64,000 nt of DNA. Source: Breviolum minutum Mf 1.05b.01 (lineage: Eukaryota > Sar > Dinophyceae > Suessiales > Symbiodiniaceae). Each line of letters opens with the position of its first letter. Within the stretch, counting starts at the first letter, position 1. The stretch lies in NCBI GenBank assembly GCA_000507305.1, contig DF239941.1, forward strand, positions 62,001-126,000, written 5' to 3'. The notes beneath the pieces are model-generated. The model did not search any database, was not told the origin of the DNA, and saw only the letters and a list, made by a program, of their open reading frames with translations. Below, piece after piece: positions 8,714 through 19,931 of the stretch. The position numbers and the translations under genes were made by a program.

Positions 8714-11700
8714 ATCAGCCAGTTCACACTGTCAGGGCCTTTGACCGAAGTCGCTGTTGCTGCCAACTTCCAGGATTGTTTGTTTTGGAATTTCAGATCC
8801 AAATAAAACACAGGAAGGAAACCCACGTTTTGCCCGAAAAAAAAACAGAAACCAGCTCTTCAGAGCTTTGAATTTGAAACAAAAACACAAGTTGGACATT
8901 GATTTGTAATTTGTAATGTAAATCATGGGAGTCTTAATGTAATGCCATTCCCCCCCCTCCCCTTGAAATCAGGACTCCAATAGGGCCTAATTATGGGATG
9001 CTTAATTTCTAACTCCCTTAATAAGGCGGACGATTTCCGCTGGGGGGTGGCATAGGGGGGGAGGAGGGCGCCCTTAAATTTTCCATGAATATAAAGGTTC
9101 TCCGATGGAAAAACGTTTCGCTTTTTCTTTTCAGGTCCAGCGAAATCTTGGCAGGCAAGTTGTCATAGACCCTACCAGGTGGCCTGTTCTAGAGGCGCGG
9201 GGGGGCTATGTGGAAGGTGCAACGCAAGGAGAGATGATTGATATGGAACAATGGAGGGAACGAATTGTCCCCAAGATTTTTGGGGCAAAGATGTTTTGAA
9301 GTATGTTTTGGACTAATAACAGGCTTATTTGACCTCGATACAAGTTAGAAAGTGGTGATTTATGCAAAGAAGCCCTCTGGTTGAATAGAAAAATCGTCAT
9401 TCAGTTTGATATTTGTAATTTACTTTTGATATACATTTACATGTATATATATATATATATATGTATACGTTTAGCTACAGCAGTTTTGTGCTGTGGATGT
9501 TTTTGTACTGTTTTAAAATCATTAAAACGAAGGGAAGAAGCTCTTCAATCTATTGAGCTCGGGTGCGTGAGGACTCAGCTGGACACTGTTTTTTCTTGGT
9601 GATTCAGCTCAATATGACATCAACATACCATACAACGCCATATATGTTTATATTGATACAGACAGATTACTGTCAATCTTCTTTTTCGGTTGGCCTTCCT
9701 ATTAAACCTTGTTTCACAGAAACTAAACTGGTGATGAAAAATGCATTGCAACAGGAGAATAAGGACACCTTCGTTGAGGTGGCGGTGGCAGCGGCATTGG
9801 AAGGCACCCATTGGCCGTCCATGTGGCGTGCCAGGCCGGGATGATCATCCCTCCATCCCTCCATCCCCGAGATGAGTCATTGAGAACCTTGGTAATTGCA
9901 ACTCCGCTACCATAGACTACAGACTATTGTAGACTTTTCCCAGTCCTATACTGCATATATATAATTATAATATAGTATATATCTATCACTTATATATAAT
10001 TCCCCAGCTACGATCACCACTTGGCAATCATTTCAATCTCTGCCAAAAAGCTTCAGCAGAGGTGAGGCTACCTTGCGGGCTCTTCCAACCACACATTGAC
10101 AGGAATTGGTTGGAGTGGGGGTCCTGAGACAAACCCCAAAAATTGTGGGGGGTGGGTTGGTGGTTTTGGTATGGCGGGACACAAAATACACAAATGTCCA
10201 GGGTGGTTGGGAAGATGTCCGGGTCTTTGTGTCGTTCCCTGTAGTGTTTTGAAACTTATGAGATTTTCATAGAAAACTGACAGTGTCGACCGTAGCTAAC
10301 AGCACTTAAATGCCAAAAAAGAAAGCCCGGGGCCCATATTTTTTGATTCCTAGGCAAAAGGAGCTCGTGCTGAGTTCCCAAGTTGGAATTTAGTGCTTGA
10401 CCTTAAGTGGTTTCACCCCAGTACAGCCCATTTTGACATTTGAAGTGGATAAAAGCACTTACTTCGGGGTCATCCTGGTAACATGCAGTCATGGCATGGC
10501 TCAAAACTCGTCCCAAAATTGATGCTTCTTCTATAGCCATATCCTAACTGATCATGCAGGGATGAAATGAAGAAATAAAACGATTGGCCTTGGAAAAGGT
10601 ATCAAATTCCTTGGAAATATGTCTATTTTGAGTAACAAATATTAACTTTCAGTATTTTTTGGTGCACAACCACCCTGCCATTCCATCTTGAAAAACGCCA
10701 ATTCTTGCGGGTTGTCTTTTTACTGAGGCAGCCAGGAGTCGAATTCCTTGCACCAATGCAGGCTCGGTTAGGCGTTTTCTGGTTAGCCACAATTTATACC
10801 ACAATTACAGGCAAAAAATGAGGGAAATTTAATGAAAAATGAAATTTATGTCGTCTCGAAATCTCCGAATGTATTTGGAGAAATGTATCGAAATATGTGG
10901 AGAGCTCCTTATGAATAGATTATGACACATGTGAACAATTACAACAATTGTTGAACACAGATATCCAACTTTTTCGCCGTTTCAGGTAAAGTCATGGTGC
11001 CAGCAGTTCCCAGTTGGCCGCAGATCAGGGAGGCAGGGGTTGTTACGGTTGGTTGGACCATCATGGACCGTCAAGAGGAAAATCGATATATAGATATTAC
11101 TGGGGAAATTATACCCAGCCGGGGCCGAGGTCACCCCAAATTGTGGTTTAGAAAGAGAATCCACCAAACATGCCCGAAACATTTAGAACCTTAAGAAATA
11201 ATATCAGTAATCTGCTCAGATATTAGTATGCCCGGGAGATGATGGCAATGCCGGTGAATTTTTTTCAGCTCGAACTTGAAGAGGCATCACACGTGGGGTG
11301 AAGTTTCAATACTTTATCACTTTATTATTTGCCACGGTTCTTCCCATAACATTTGTCTATCCATGATAGTACTCTCACATGCCGCAGGCAAGAACTACTA
11401 CCGATGAAAGTATATTATGTATAGTGACTTCCTTAAACATAAATGTAAAATATCGTTAGAAGTGCATAGATGTATAAATATATGCCGTATATATAAATAT
11501 ATTAATTATGTGTTTGCCTTGGGCACTGGGAAGATGTCCAAGTTTCCTGCCAGCCAGCGAGCTGTTACTTTGCGAGAGGGTCAATAGGTCTCAGTTATCT
11601 TTCGATTAATTCAATGCAAGAACTGATCAAGCACGATAATGCAAAGATAGTGATATATGACATACTATCTGACATTAGTGATTCCAAAGGCATCATTTCC

Positions 11701-13033
11701 AAATACAAAGTTATCTACTGAAGATGTAATCAGAATGGACAAAAAAGAATCAACTTAGTAACTTCAACAAGCCTCTAAATAGATAAACTGAAATTTGATA
11801 ATAATACCCTCCAGGGAACTAACATATCCCCCAAAAATGGGATTTTGAAGATGATTTTCCTTTTCCCAAGGTGGGATATGTTAATCCCCTGGAGGGTATT
11901 ATATTCGTACTTACCAACGATGCATCAACGACAATGATGCCGGGCGAACATGACCAAGCCATAGGCCTTCAGCGACTTGAGTCGCAGAAGGACAGTGTGT
12001 CGAGACTCGACATTTGAGTCGCTGTGGAAAAGTGATTTGCGCCTGGATCTCAACCAATTCTTGGAGGAAAGACACCATGGGAGTTGATGATTATGATTGT
12101 GTTTTAGGAAAAAAACTAGGGCAAAAAAAAGGAAATCCGGAAAGATTTTCTGTGAACAATTTTTTTCCAACCCAAAAAAAGGGGGTTCATTGATTGCTAT
12201 ATTCAAGTCTTACCATTTCGAGTCATTTCTTCGATGGGGGGTCAATGGTCTATCTTCGATTCAGTTGGCCAAAACGAGGCCAAAACCCACCGGCGGTTTC
12301 CGATGATCGTTTTGAAGCTCTTGGACTTCCACCCGCTTAATTTGCCACGGTGGTGGAGGTCTGTTGCCCTCAGCTGCCATTTATTCTGCCTCAAAAATCC
12401 ACCCTCAAAAATAACGAAAATGGCGGCCTGCTAGTAGAAAATTGGCATTTTTTGCAGTGATGAATGTGCCTCTCCTTCGGCGGGTTTTTTGGGGGATATT
12501 TGAAAGCTCGGATCTAGATTATTTTTTCCAGAGTCACTGTTTGTAGAATCGCACATTCTACCAGCCCCGCTTCCATCTGCAGCTTTGCGTGCCCGTATGC
12601 TCTAGATAAAGGGATTAATTTTGCCCCTTCGTTGACCCAAGTGTACGTATAGGAAAATAATGATACATAAGGATTTCATAAAGACCTATAGACAGGCCTT
12701 CGAACATCTTACAACATCCTTTACTCATTAACCAACCAACCTTTGGCGCATCATAAGCATCTCAGATTCTCAGGTAGGAAAATGTCGTCACTCTCGAGGT
12801 CTGAAGTCATGGTAGCCTTGCAAGGCGACATTGACTCAGTTTGAGCTCACCAGGTTTTGGTTGCAGCTACCATGGATCACCAGTTAAAGTGCTTCTTCAC
12901 TGATATACACGTGCTTAGGGAGATGTCAAAAATTAGGGATGTCTTAAACACTTTGCAAATTCGGGGCCTGGAATTTCGCAATGCAGCCACAATAGATGAA
13001 GGGATTATTTTGCAGCTGTTGTTGCATCCTTAG
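8714..13033 (+). CDS. unrecognised multi-exon gene upstream of Ku70
   Basis: Several exon-like pieces on the plus strand share strong acceptors and natural peptides. They are 8714-8773 (QFTLSGPLTEVAVAANFQ), 9135-9284, 9720-9834, 10008-10061 (donor GAG|GTGAGG), 10986-11129 and 12867-13033 (ends at a stop). The phrase SGPLTEV..AAN recalls the GPLTE motif of Gfo/Idh-type oxidoreductases, but the later exons do not support that, so no name is given. The last stop lies only about 390 bp before the Ku70 start, in the same orientation, as in dinoflagellate unidirectional gene blocks. The pieces may belong to more than one gene, and the phases between them are not all resolved. The Copia element lies directly upstream. 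Confidence 0.45.
9135..9284 (+). CDS. exon of the unrecognised gene
   Basis: An excellent acceptor (ctttttcttttcag) is followed by an open frame starting VQRNLGRQVVIDPTRWPVLE and continuing through GEMIDMEQWRERIVPKIFG. A GC donor at 9285 would end it in phase 0; otherwise the frame stops at 9297-9299. The composition is clearly protein-like: mixed charge and WP / WRE motifs. Confidence 0.5.
9720..9834 (+). CDS. exon of the unrecognised gene
   Basis: The acceptor gtttcacag is followed by two leftover bases and a frame reading TKLVMKNALQQENKDTFVEV, then an Ala/Val-rich helix and EGTHWPSMWRA. A GC donor at 9835 (ccag|gc) is the likely end; the frame itself stops at 9842-9844. Confidence 0.4.
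10986..11129 (+). CDS. exon of the unrecognised gene
   Basis: The acceptor cgtttcag is followed by two leftover bases and KVMVPAVPSWPQIREAGVVT, then VGWTIMDRQEENRYIDITGE and a Gly/Arg-rich end. The likely donor is GAG|GTCACC at 11130. The peptide reads like the core of a globular domain that I cannot assign. Confidence 0.45.
11803..11900. mobile_element. MITE, family 1 (copy A)
   Basis: A 98-bp palindromic element with 30-bp near-perfect inverted termini. It begins AATACCCTCCAGGG and continues AACTAACATATCCC; its end is the reverse complement with about three mismatches. The centre holds the gatgattttcc motif seen in other copies. It has no coding capacity. TA-type ends suggest a Tc1/mariner-like or PIF-like mobiliser. 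Confidence 0.8.
12867..13033 (+). CDS. last exon of the unrecognised gene, or small ORF
   Basis: The acceptor gttttggttgcag leads into a frame with an ATG at 12872 and a stop at 13031-13033: 53 residues from MDHQLKCFFTDIHVLREMSK to GIILQLLLHP. It is amphipathic and leucine-rich. A preceding piece at about 12774-12835 (KMSSLSRSEVMVALQGDIDS) could join to it. It is probably the C-terminus of the gene ending before Ku70. Confidence 0.45.
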
Positions 13034-13407
13034 AGCCTCTCTGCGATGTTTGCCTGGCTTTCGCTCAAAGCTTCAGGGGGTCAGAAAACAAAAACACCAA
13101 CAGCATGCCAGGGCTCATAGGTTCATAAGGGGACCTTAAATGATGAGCTTAATTCAGATCTTGTGGTTTATCCAGCATCGCTACTAAGCTACTATGTGAA
13201 CCTCCCCAATAGTAGCCTTACCTAAGCAGGTTGTCAAATACTAAAGTATACTCTTAGGACACGAACTGACACAATCTACTTCAACAATGAAACCTCCACC
13301 AAATTGATGCATTTCCTCTTGAACATGAAAGATTCCCATTCCTTCAGATTATCATGGATATGTTTCTTCAAGCTTCACTTAAAACGTAGGGGCCCACTTT
13401 TTGTTAG

Positions 13408-15490
13408 GGAATTTCCATCCATGGCGGATTTTGATCCCACAGACTACGATGGTCACGCGGATGATCCACTGGCTGTCCTGGAGGGTCAAGAGATAGATGA
13501 GTTGGGTGGCAAGGGGCCGCAGGTCAGCTGGTGAAACTTTTTTGTTGGAAACTGAGCATCTCAGATTTGTTTCTTTTTGGGGATGGGTCTTGTGCCAGAC
13601 CTGTGAATCAACAGGTTCCGATCATATCACAGGTCATCATGAGCCAAAAAGGTCTATCATATCATGAAAAAATCCCCCATCACCTTGGATCACCGGATCG
13701 GGTGTCGAGACAAGATGATCCTCACGGATTCCCCTGGGTGGCGCATTTATAGTCGTGTGATTTTGGGGCTTTGAATCATCCTTAAAAAAAACATGCGTCC
13801 ATCCATTGGTTCATGGGTATACGGTATATACGTCAAAAGAAACACCTTCTACTAGATGATGTTGTGAAGTGAAGCTGGCGGGTGATTCCTCAACAGCTTT
13901 CTCCGCATATACCAATTGACAGATGAATCTTCGGTCTTTTCATGTTTCAACTTTCCCACGATTTCCTGGAAATTTCCGGTGGAAATTTCCTGATCCACCT
14001 CCGTCCCTCAGTGAGTGATAGCAGTTTTTCAGGACATCGCCCAACTGAAGGATGCTGTGCTCTTTGTGATTGACTGCTCAACACCCAATTCTTTGAAGCC
14101 ATTAAAGGCAGGTGGCCGGTGTCTTGTTGCAGACCCTTGGACCAATTCGTTGTTTTTTAATCAAATCGAAACTGAGATTTTCTGAAAAAAACTGTTTGGG
14201 GTCTGGATTCTTGTGGGGATGAGTTTTGTTTCCACTGAATTTGATTTGACATGATTTATATACCATATGGCTTTCTACTTCTCAAGACATGTTCCATATT
14301 CAGACTTCCATGTTCCACGAAGCATTGGAGGGCGAAGGCGGCCAACTAAGGAAGCGCTGGCCACCGCGGCGGGTGTTTTGAAGACGAAGGTGATCACTGC
14401 ACCGGACCCTTGGGCCGAAAGTCAATCCTGACTTAAAACGACCCGGTAGCCTTCAGGTGGGGTGAAACCGGGCGACCTCATTTGCCATAAATTAGCTGGT
14501 GTTTCAATATTTTGCTGGAACCAGGTCATCCAAAAAATCTTGAGAAATATATAGGTTCCGAAAGAATTTAGAAAGGTTGGCAGCCATGATACCTTGAAAA
14601 GTTGGTGCAACTCCCGAATGTTTGGGATGTTTGTTTACCGTTTACTTACCGTGTTGCATTCAAAATCACATCCAAAACTTGATCATATACAAAAGCTTTT
14701 CAAGGTTAGCCCCCTCCCGATGTTAAAAAAAAACATCAAAAACCATTGAGGATGACAAAGTGGGCGTTCTCCTTTATGGTGTGAAGGAAAAACAGAATCC
14801 CAACAACTTTGATGGCATTCGCTTGCTGCATGATTTGGACCGACCCAGCGTTTCTTGAGAGACGTTCACCAGACGGGGAGTTGTCGTGGTTGGTGGTGGG
14901 AAATGGTATTGAATCCTGTAAGTCATTGTTGTAGTAGTCAACAATGATGATAGGTTACCCCAAAAAAAGTTAAGTTGAGAATCCGAAGGAATGTTGTGGA
15001 ATTCTCAGTGTGACCACGTGAAAAAAACAGTGTTTTACGTACTTATAAAGGAGGTTCCCATGTGAGGGAAGAGGGTTTCTGGACGCATTCGCAATATGAC
15101 ATGAAAATACTATAGGGGCAATGGTTCCTTTATTGTTTTTGTTAGAAGAGGTGGCACAAATTCATAATTCGTTGCGATGTCTTTTGCTTTAACTTTATCC
15201 TTCCAATTTGGGCCATAAAATATGTCATCTTCAAATTGACATATTAATAGCTCAGATTATCTTATTACGTGAAACCAACAAAATGCATTTGAGTAAATCA
15301 AGACAGTAAACCAAACCAAATCATACCAAAGCATAGCAACTTTGATTTTTCCAAACCAGCAGGTCCAACCTCAACTTCACACAAAAACTGGAGGCTCAAA
15401 GGATCAAAGTCTTGGAGGAAGAAGCCAACCGAAGCCCCAAACAGATGGAGGAAAGATATGGCTCCGCCGGCCTTGCTTCGGAAATCACGA
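13408..15490 (+). CDS. Ku70 exons 1-5: start and vWA-like domain
   Basis: Exon 1 follows ttttgttag at 13407. ATG 13421 gives an acidic N-terminus (MADFDPTDYDGHADD) like other Ku70s, and the donor is CAG|GTCAGC at 13523. Exon 2 (14033-14107, 25 codons, GC donor) reads DIAQLKDAVLFVIDCSTPNS, the first beta strand with the degenerate metal site. Exon 3 (14304-14413) carries SMFHEALEGEGG and, one frame away, TKEALATAAGVLKTK. Exon 4 (14751-14849, 33 codons) reads DDKVGVLLYGVKEKQNPNNF. Exon 5 from 15394 reads AQRIKVLEEEANRSPKQMEE and YGSAG; its 3' edge is unclear. All other junctions here are phase 0. Confidence 0.85.
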
Positions 15491-18400
15491 CTTGTCGCTT
15501 TTGAAGCGTCGTTTTTGGGGTGGTTGTTAGGTGGGAGGCCATGAAATTTCAATGTGAGGCAGGCATCACCAAAGTAAAACATGGTGCACAGGTCCTTCCA
15601 TATTGAGCATATATAAGTATAGTATATACTTATATGGACCCTTTAAGTAACCCACCTCTTGGTGGGGTCGTGCTATCTGATATCTATTTTGAACCTTGAG
15701 GTAGTTGTAGTATATGGGAAGTCCTTCGGTGGAACGCCGGAACGCCTTACATGGAGCAGTGTGGATATGCCGACTCAGAAGTGCATTTTGGTCACATCGA
15801 CCCCATGTTCAATGTGAAATCACGGGCAGCCCAAAATAGATACCAGAGAAACATCCCTTTTGCAATGAGAGATGCAGCACTGAACCTGTTTTTTTCATTT
15901 CGCATTTTCGCTGACAATCTCCAAAACGGCAATATATTTTTTCCGTCACCAAATGGTTGCCAAATGCCAGGGTGTGGAAGGCCAATCCCAGTCTCCGATG
16001 TTTTTTGGACTTCCACGACCATATTCAATCTGGGTGCCAACCAGCTGCTTGCCTGCCTATTCGCTGCCAGAATAAAATGTTTTTTCCGCTCCATTGTGTA
16101 TTAAAATTACTTTACCATTAGTCTGAAGTATCGAAGACATTTGAAATGCAAGTTGTCATGAAAACCTTCCTGGGACCCATAAAAACCAACTTGTTCAATC
16201 AACCTTTTATGTTTCACACCTATTGTTCATGGATGTTTTCATGATTTGGGTTCATGATCAAACATATTTTTGTTTGAAAACAACACTGCACATGCTTGGC
16301 AAACGTGGATGTTTGTTTTCGACCCCCTTTTTTTGGTCGCCCGTGGAGTCGGTTTTTTCTGTTTTGTTTTCAGGGCACAGTTCGATAGTCGAATCTTCCT
16401 CTTCACATGCCATGATTCTCCTGCAGCAACAGCTGATGAAGTTCAAGCAGCCCGGACACGGGTCCAGGAGCGGGCCTTTAACCCCCCAAAAATTTTGTAA
16501 ACTAGGTGGTCGTTTCAAATATTTTTTATTTTCAACCCTATTTGGGGAAGATTCCCATTTTGACTAATATTTTTCAAAGGGGTTGAAACCACTAACTAGT
16601 AAAAAATTCAGACCGATCTGGCTGGGGGTTACACCCTCTAAAACTGACATGATAATTATTGATATGATATACCAGAATTGATAATAGGATATTTGGGGTT
16701 TGTGGAAGATGGTATGTCATGTCGAAAAGGAATATTTTGATATTTTCCATTTCCAGTTGATTCGCTTGATCCGAACCGTCTCGAGGATCCAAGATACAAG
16801 AAGGTTACCAAAAGCTTTGATGTCACAAGTACCATTTGAAACAGATGATGTGAACGTGAATCACCCAGAGATGATAACTACAAGTTGAGACACTCTTGCA
16901 GATGAAAGGCGAGATAGGGATACCGGGATACCCTTCCGTCATCTTCTATAATCATGGGAAAGTTCTGTGACCCAAGCCTGTGAAAAAAATCATCTTGAAG
17001 GTTTCCATTTTCAATTAAACTATGATGACTCAAGGAGTGAATATACACAATGCCATTCTCGTGGTGGTTTCAAACCATGTTCTTTTTTCCACCTTTTTTT
17101 CTCAGAAAGATGAACCCAATTTGATGAGAATGATTTTTCAACTACAAAACTCAAAACCACCTAGTTAGTAGATGCTAGTAGGCTTATTGTTTTTTTTTCA
17201 CCTCCATAAACTGAGTAAAACACCCCCTTGCATGTCCTATATGTGCTCTGACTTGGTATGCCGAACGCATGATTTACAAGGGGTTTTTATTGATCCAACT
17301 TGGTGTTTACTGGTCCAACTTGGTGTTTTCCTGGTGGATTTGTGGCAGGATTTGATGGACATGGGCGTAGAGATCGAATTCTTTCCCCTTCAATTCGAAG
17401 AGAAGGCCGAGTTAATCAAACAATTGAGAGGTTGATGCTTCAGAGATCTAGGTAAAACAAGAGGGATGTAACCAAAGTATCCAAAAATATAGGAAAGATG
17501 TTGAACAAAATATATTACTGGCAACCTTGGTGCGAATCATCGGATTTCTGAAGAATCCATGTATAGTCGTATGATGGCGCCATTGGATTACATTTATTTG
17601 GAACCAATTTTTGCAGACTAAACTACCTGTTCTGCCTGCCGCGGTGTTCACAGTGGCGATTTTCACCGAGTTTTGGTAGGTGAAAATCAGATTGGTTTTT
17701 CCACCAACATGTCGACATGAAAGAGACCATTTTTTTCAGTGAATGTCTAGCATGACAACTCGATCCAAATTTGAAAGTTGGCAAAGGGAAGAAAATTGTC
17801 TTTTTGTTTTCTAATTTTGAGGCTTGGTGAAGGAACATCAAATTCACCCAGATACTTGATTGCCAGCGAACTAGTTGCTGGCAGTTTTTTGAAATTACAC
17901 CACCAATTCTACAGGTTGATGGTTCCAGAATCGCCAATATGAAATCCCAAGTGAATCTCCAGAAAAAGCGACCCCAGCACTCTTAGACTCCTCTCAAACA
18001 ATGACGCGTAAGTGCCCTGATAGGAATTCTCGATTGATCGCTTTTGGGGTGCTTTGCTTCCAGTGGATCCTATGGATTATGTGAGCCGCGCAACGCTTCG
18101 CTTGGAGCAGCTGGAGCAACAACAAACGGCAAAAAAAAACGCCACGGAATATGTTTGCCGGTGTTTCTTTTTTTTCTTACTGTAAGTATTTTAGGTAGTT
18201 TTTTTTGGGGGGGTTCCTTTGTGCTAGGAAAATCACATCATCAAGTTGGTTTTAAACCCACCACTTATTGCAATTGATAGGTATGATAGGTTGAAGATTC
18301 CAAGGTCCAAAGACTGCTCCAAAATTGTGTGCAAACTGGAAAAAGAAGGAACCAACCTGTTCTTTTTTCAAACCAAGGGCCCATCATGGCCCATCACTTC

Positions 18401-19900
18401 TTGTCCTAGACTTTTTATTGGGGGGGTACCCTTTTTGAAAAGTCATATCATGTGTTTTTGTGGGTGTTTTATCATGAGAAATCACCATTTCTCAGATATT
18501 TGGGATTCATTGGGTTTTTTTTTCGCAATGATTTCGCAACGTTGGAGGAGCGACGCATCCGCATGCGCATTCACCGGAAGCGTACCTTGCAACGCCTCAG
18601 CTTCCACCTTTGCCCAGGACCTGAATTGGTGAAGGTCGGAAAGGTTGGAAACAGGATGAAACAGGTTGTTTTAATAGGATATTTTTCCCTGGTTTAAGGG
18701 TGGATTGATCTAAACATCACCCGAAAAGTAGCTTAAGAATGTTTTTTTTTTAATGATGCTTATTATAGCAACCCGTGAAGGGTTGGCGATGCATTTTTTT
18801 CAGACTGGTGAGTCACCTGTTAGCTGCTTGGAGCACTGAAAGCCATGCGGCCATGGTGGGACTTGTTACGTCAACAACTTTCTGAGCAGACGTAAGTTTT
18901 GAGGGCAAAACTCGAAAGCTACAGGCCATCAAATCTTAAGAACGAATATATAACAGTTACAACGGAGCAGACTCAAACAACTGCTTTTCCAGCACAACAT
19001 AACATTCTACTCAAGACTTCGGTCACATGAAAGTCTCCACCAATCCCAAAGCTGCAGCAGTTGTTGCCTTATGTTTTGCCTCAGTGAGCTTTACCCGTCA
19101 ATGCTACGCCCTGGAGGGGTACTGGCCCATGTCCAATGTGACCTGCGTAAGTTCCCACATGAGGGATTTCGGTTCTATCATTCGATGGATATCCAGCAGT
19201 TAAACCAGTTGAGGGTAGTAACATGAAAATCACATTTTTTGGGTTATGGCACCATTTTTTTTAAACATCCTTTTGATGTTTGTTTAGCACGGATTTCCTC
19301 ATGAACCTTCCATATACAAGGTATCCGGATAGTGCGAGGCCAAGGCCACCCCCACCAAGGGAGATTCATGCCCCGCAACCGCCCCAACCGATGGAAACCA
19401 ATCGAGGAATCGAGGCGTCTGTCTCGGTATTTGTCACCATGCTGGAAGCCAAAGTTCCAGCACCTATTTATCTCCTGAATGTCACTGGATCGAAAATATA
19501 CGGATCGAGAGACGTCAGGTCCTGTCAGTTGTGGTTTTTTTTAAAATTGGGAGAGATGCAAAAAAAGAAGAACATGACAACTTGAAATCAACTTGAACAA
19601 TTGGGTAGGTTTCTGAAATGTTTTCATGATATCCAGGCAATTGCAGATCAAGATTAGTTTTTAATTTGCATTTGGACAAAAGCCGAGCTAAGGAAAACAA
19701 CAAGCCATTGAAAGCGGAGTGCAAACAAATCTGTGAGCAGACTGGTGCTTTGCTGCATCCTGTCGATGATATTTCGACTTATGTCGAGGTGTTTTGGCTC
19801 CAATATTGTGGGAGAGGCTGTGACAATTTGCATCAGAAACAGAAGATGTAGATTGAGATGTGCCAATTGAATGCTCTGAACAATTGATGTGTAGTGCACT

Positions 19901-19931
<31 letters not shown>

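Noticed and set aside
18787-18891. Exon-like block with a tttttttcag acceptor and GTAAGT donor in a Ku70 intron
   Set aside because: Every frame between the two signals contains a stop, so it cannot be a coding exon as it stands.
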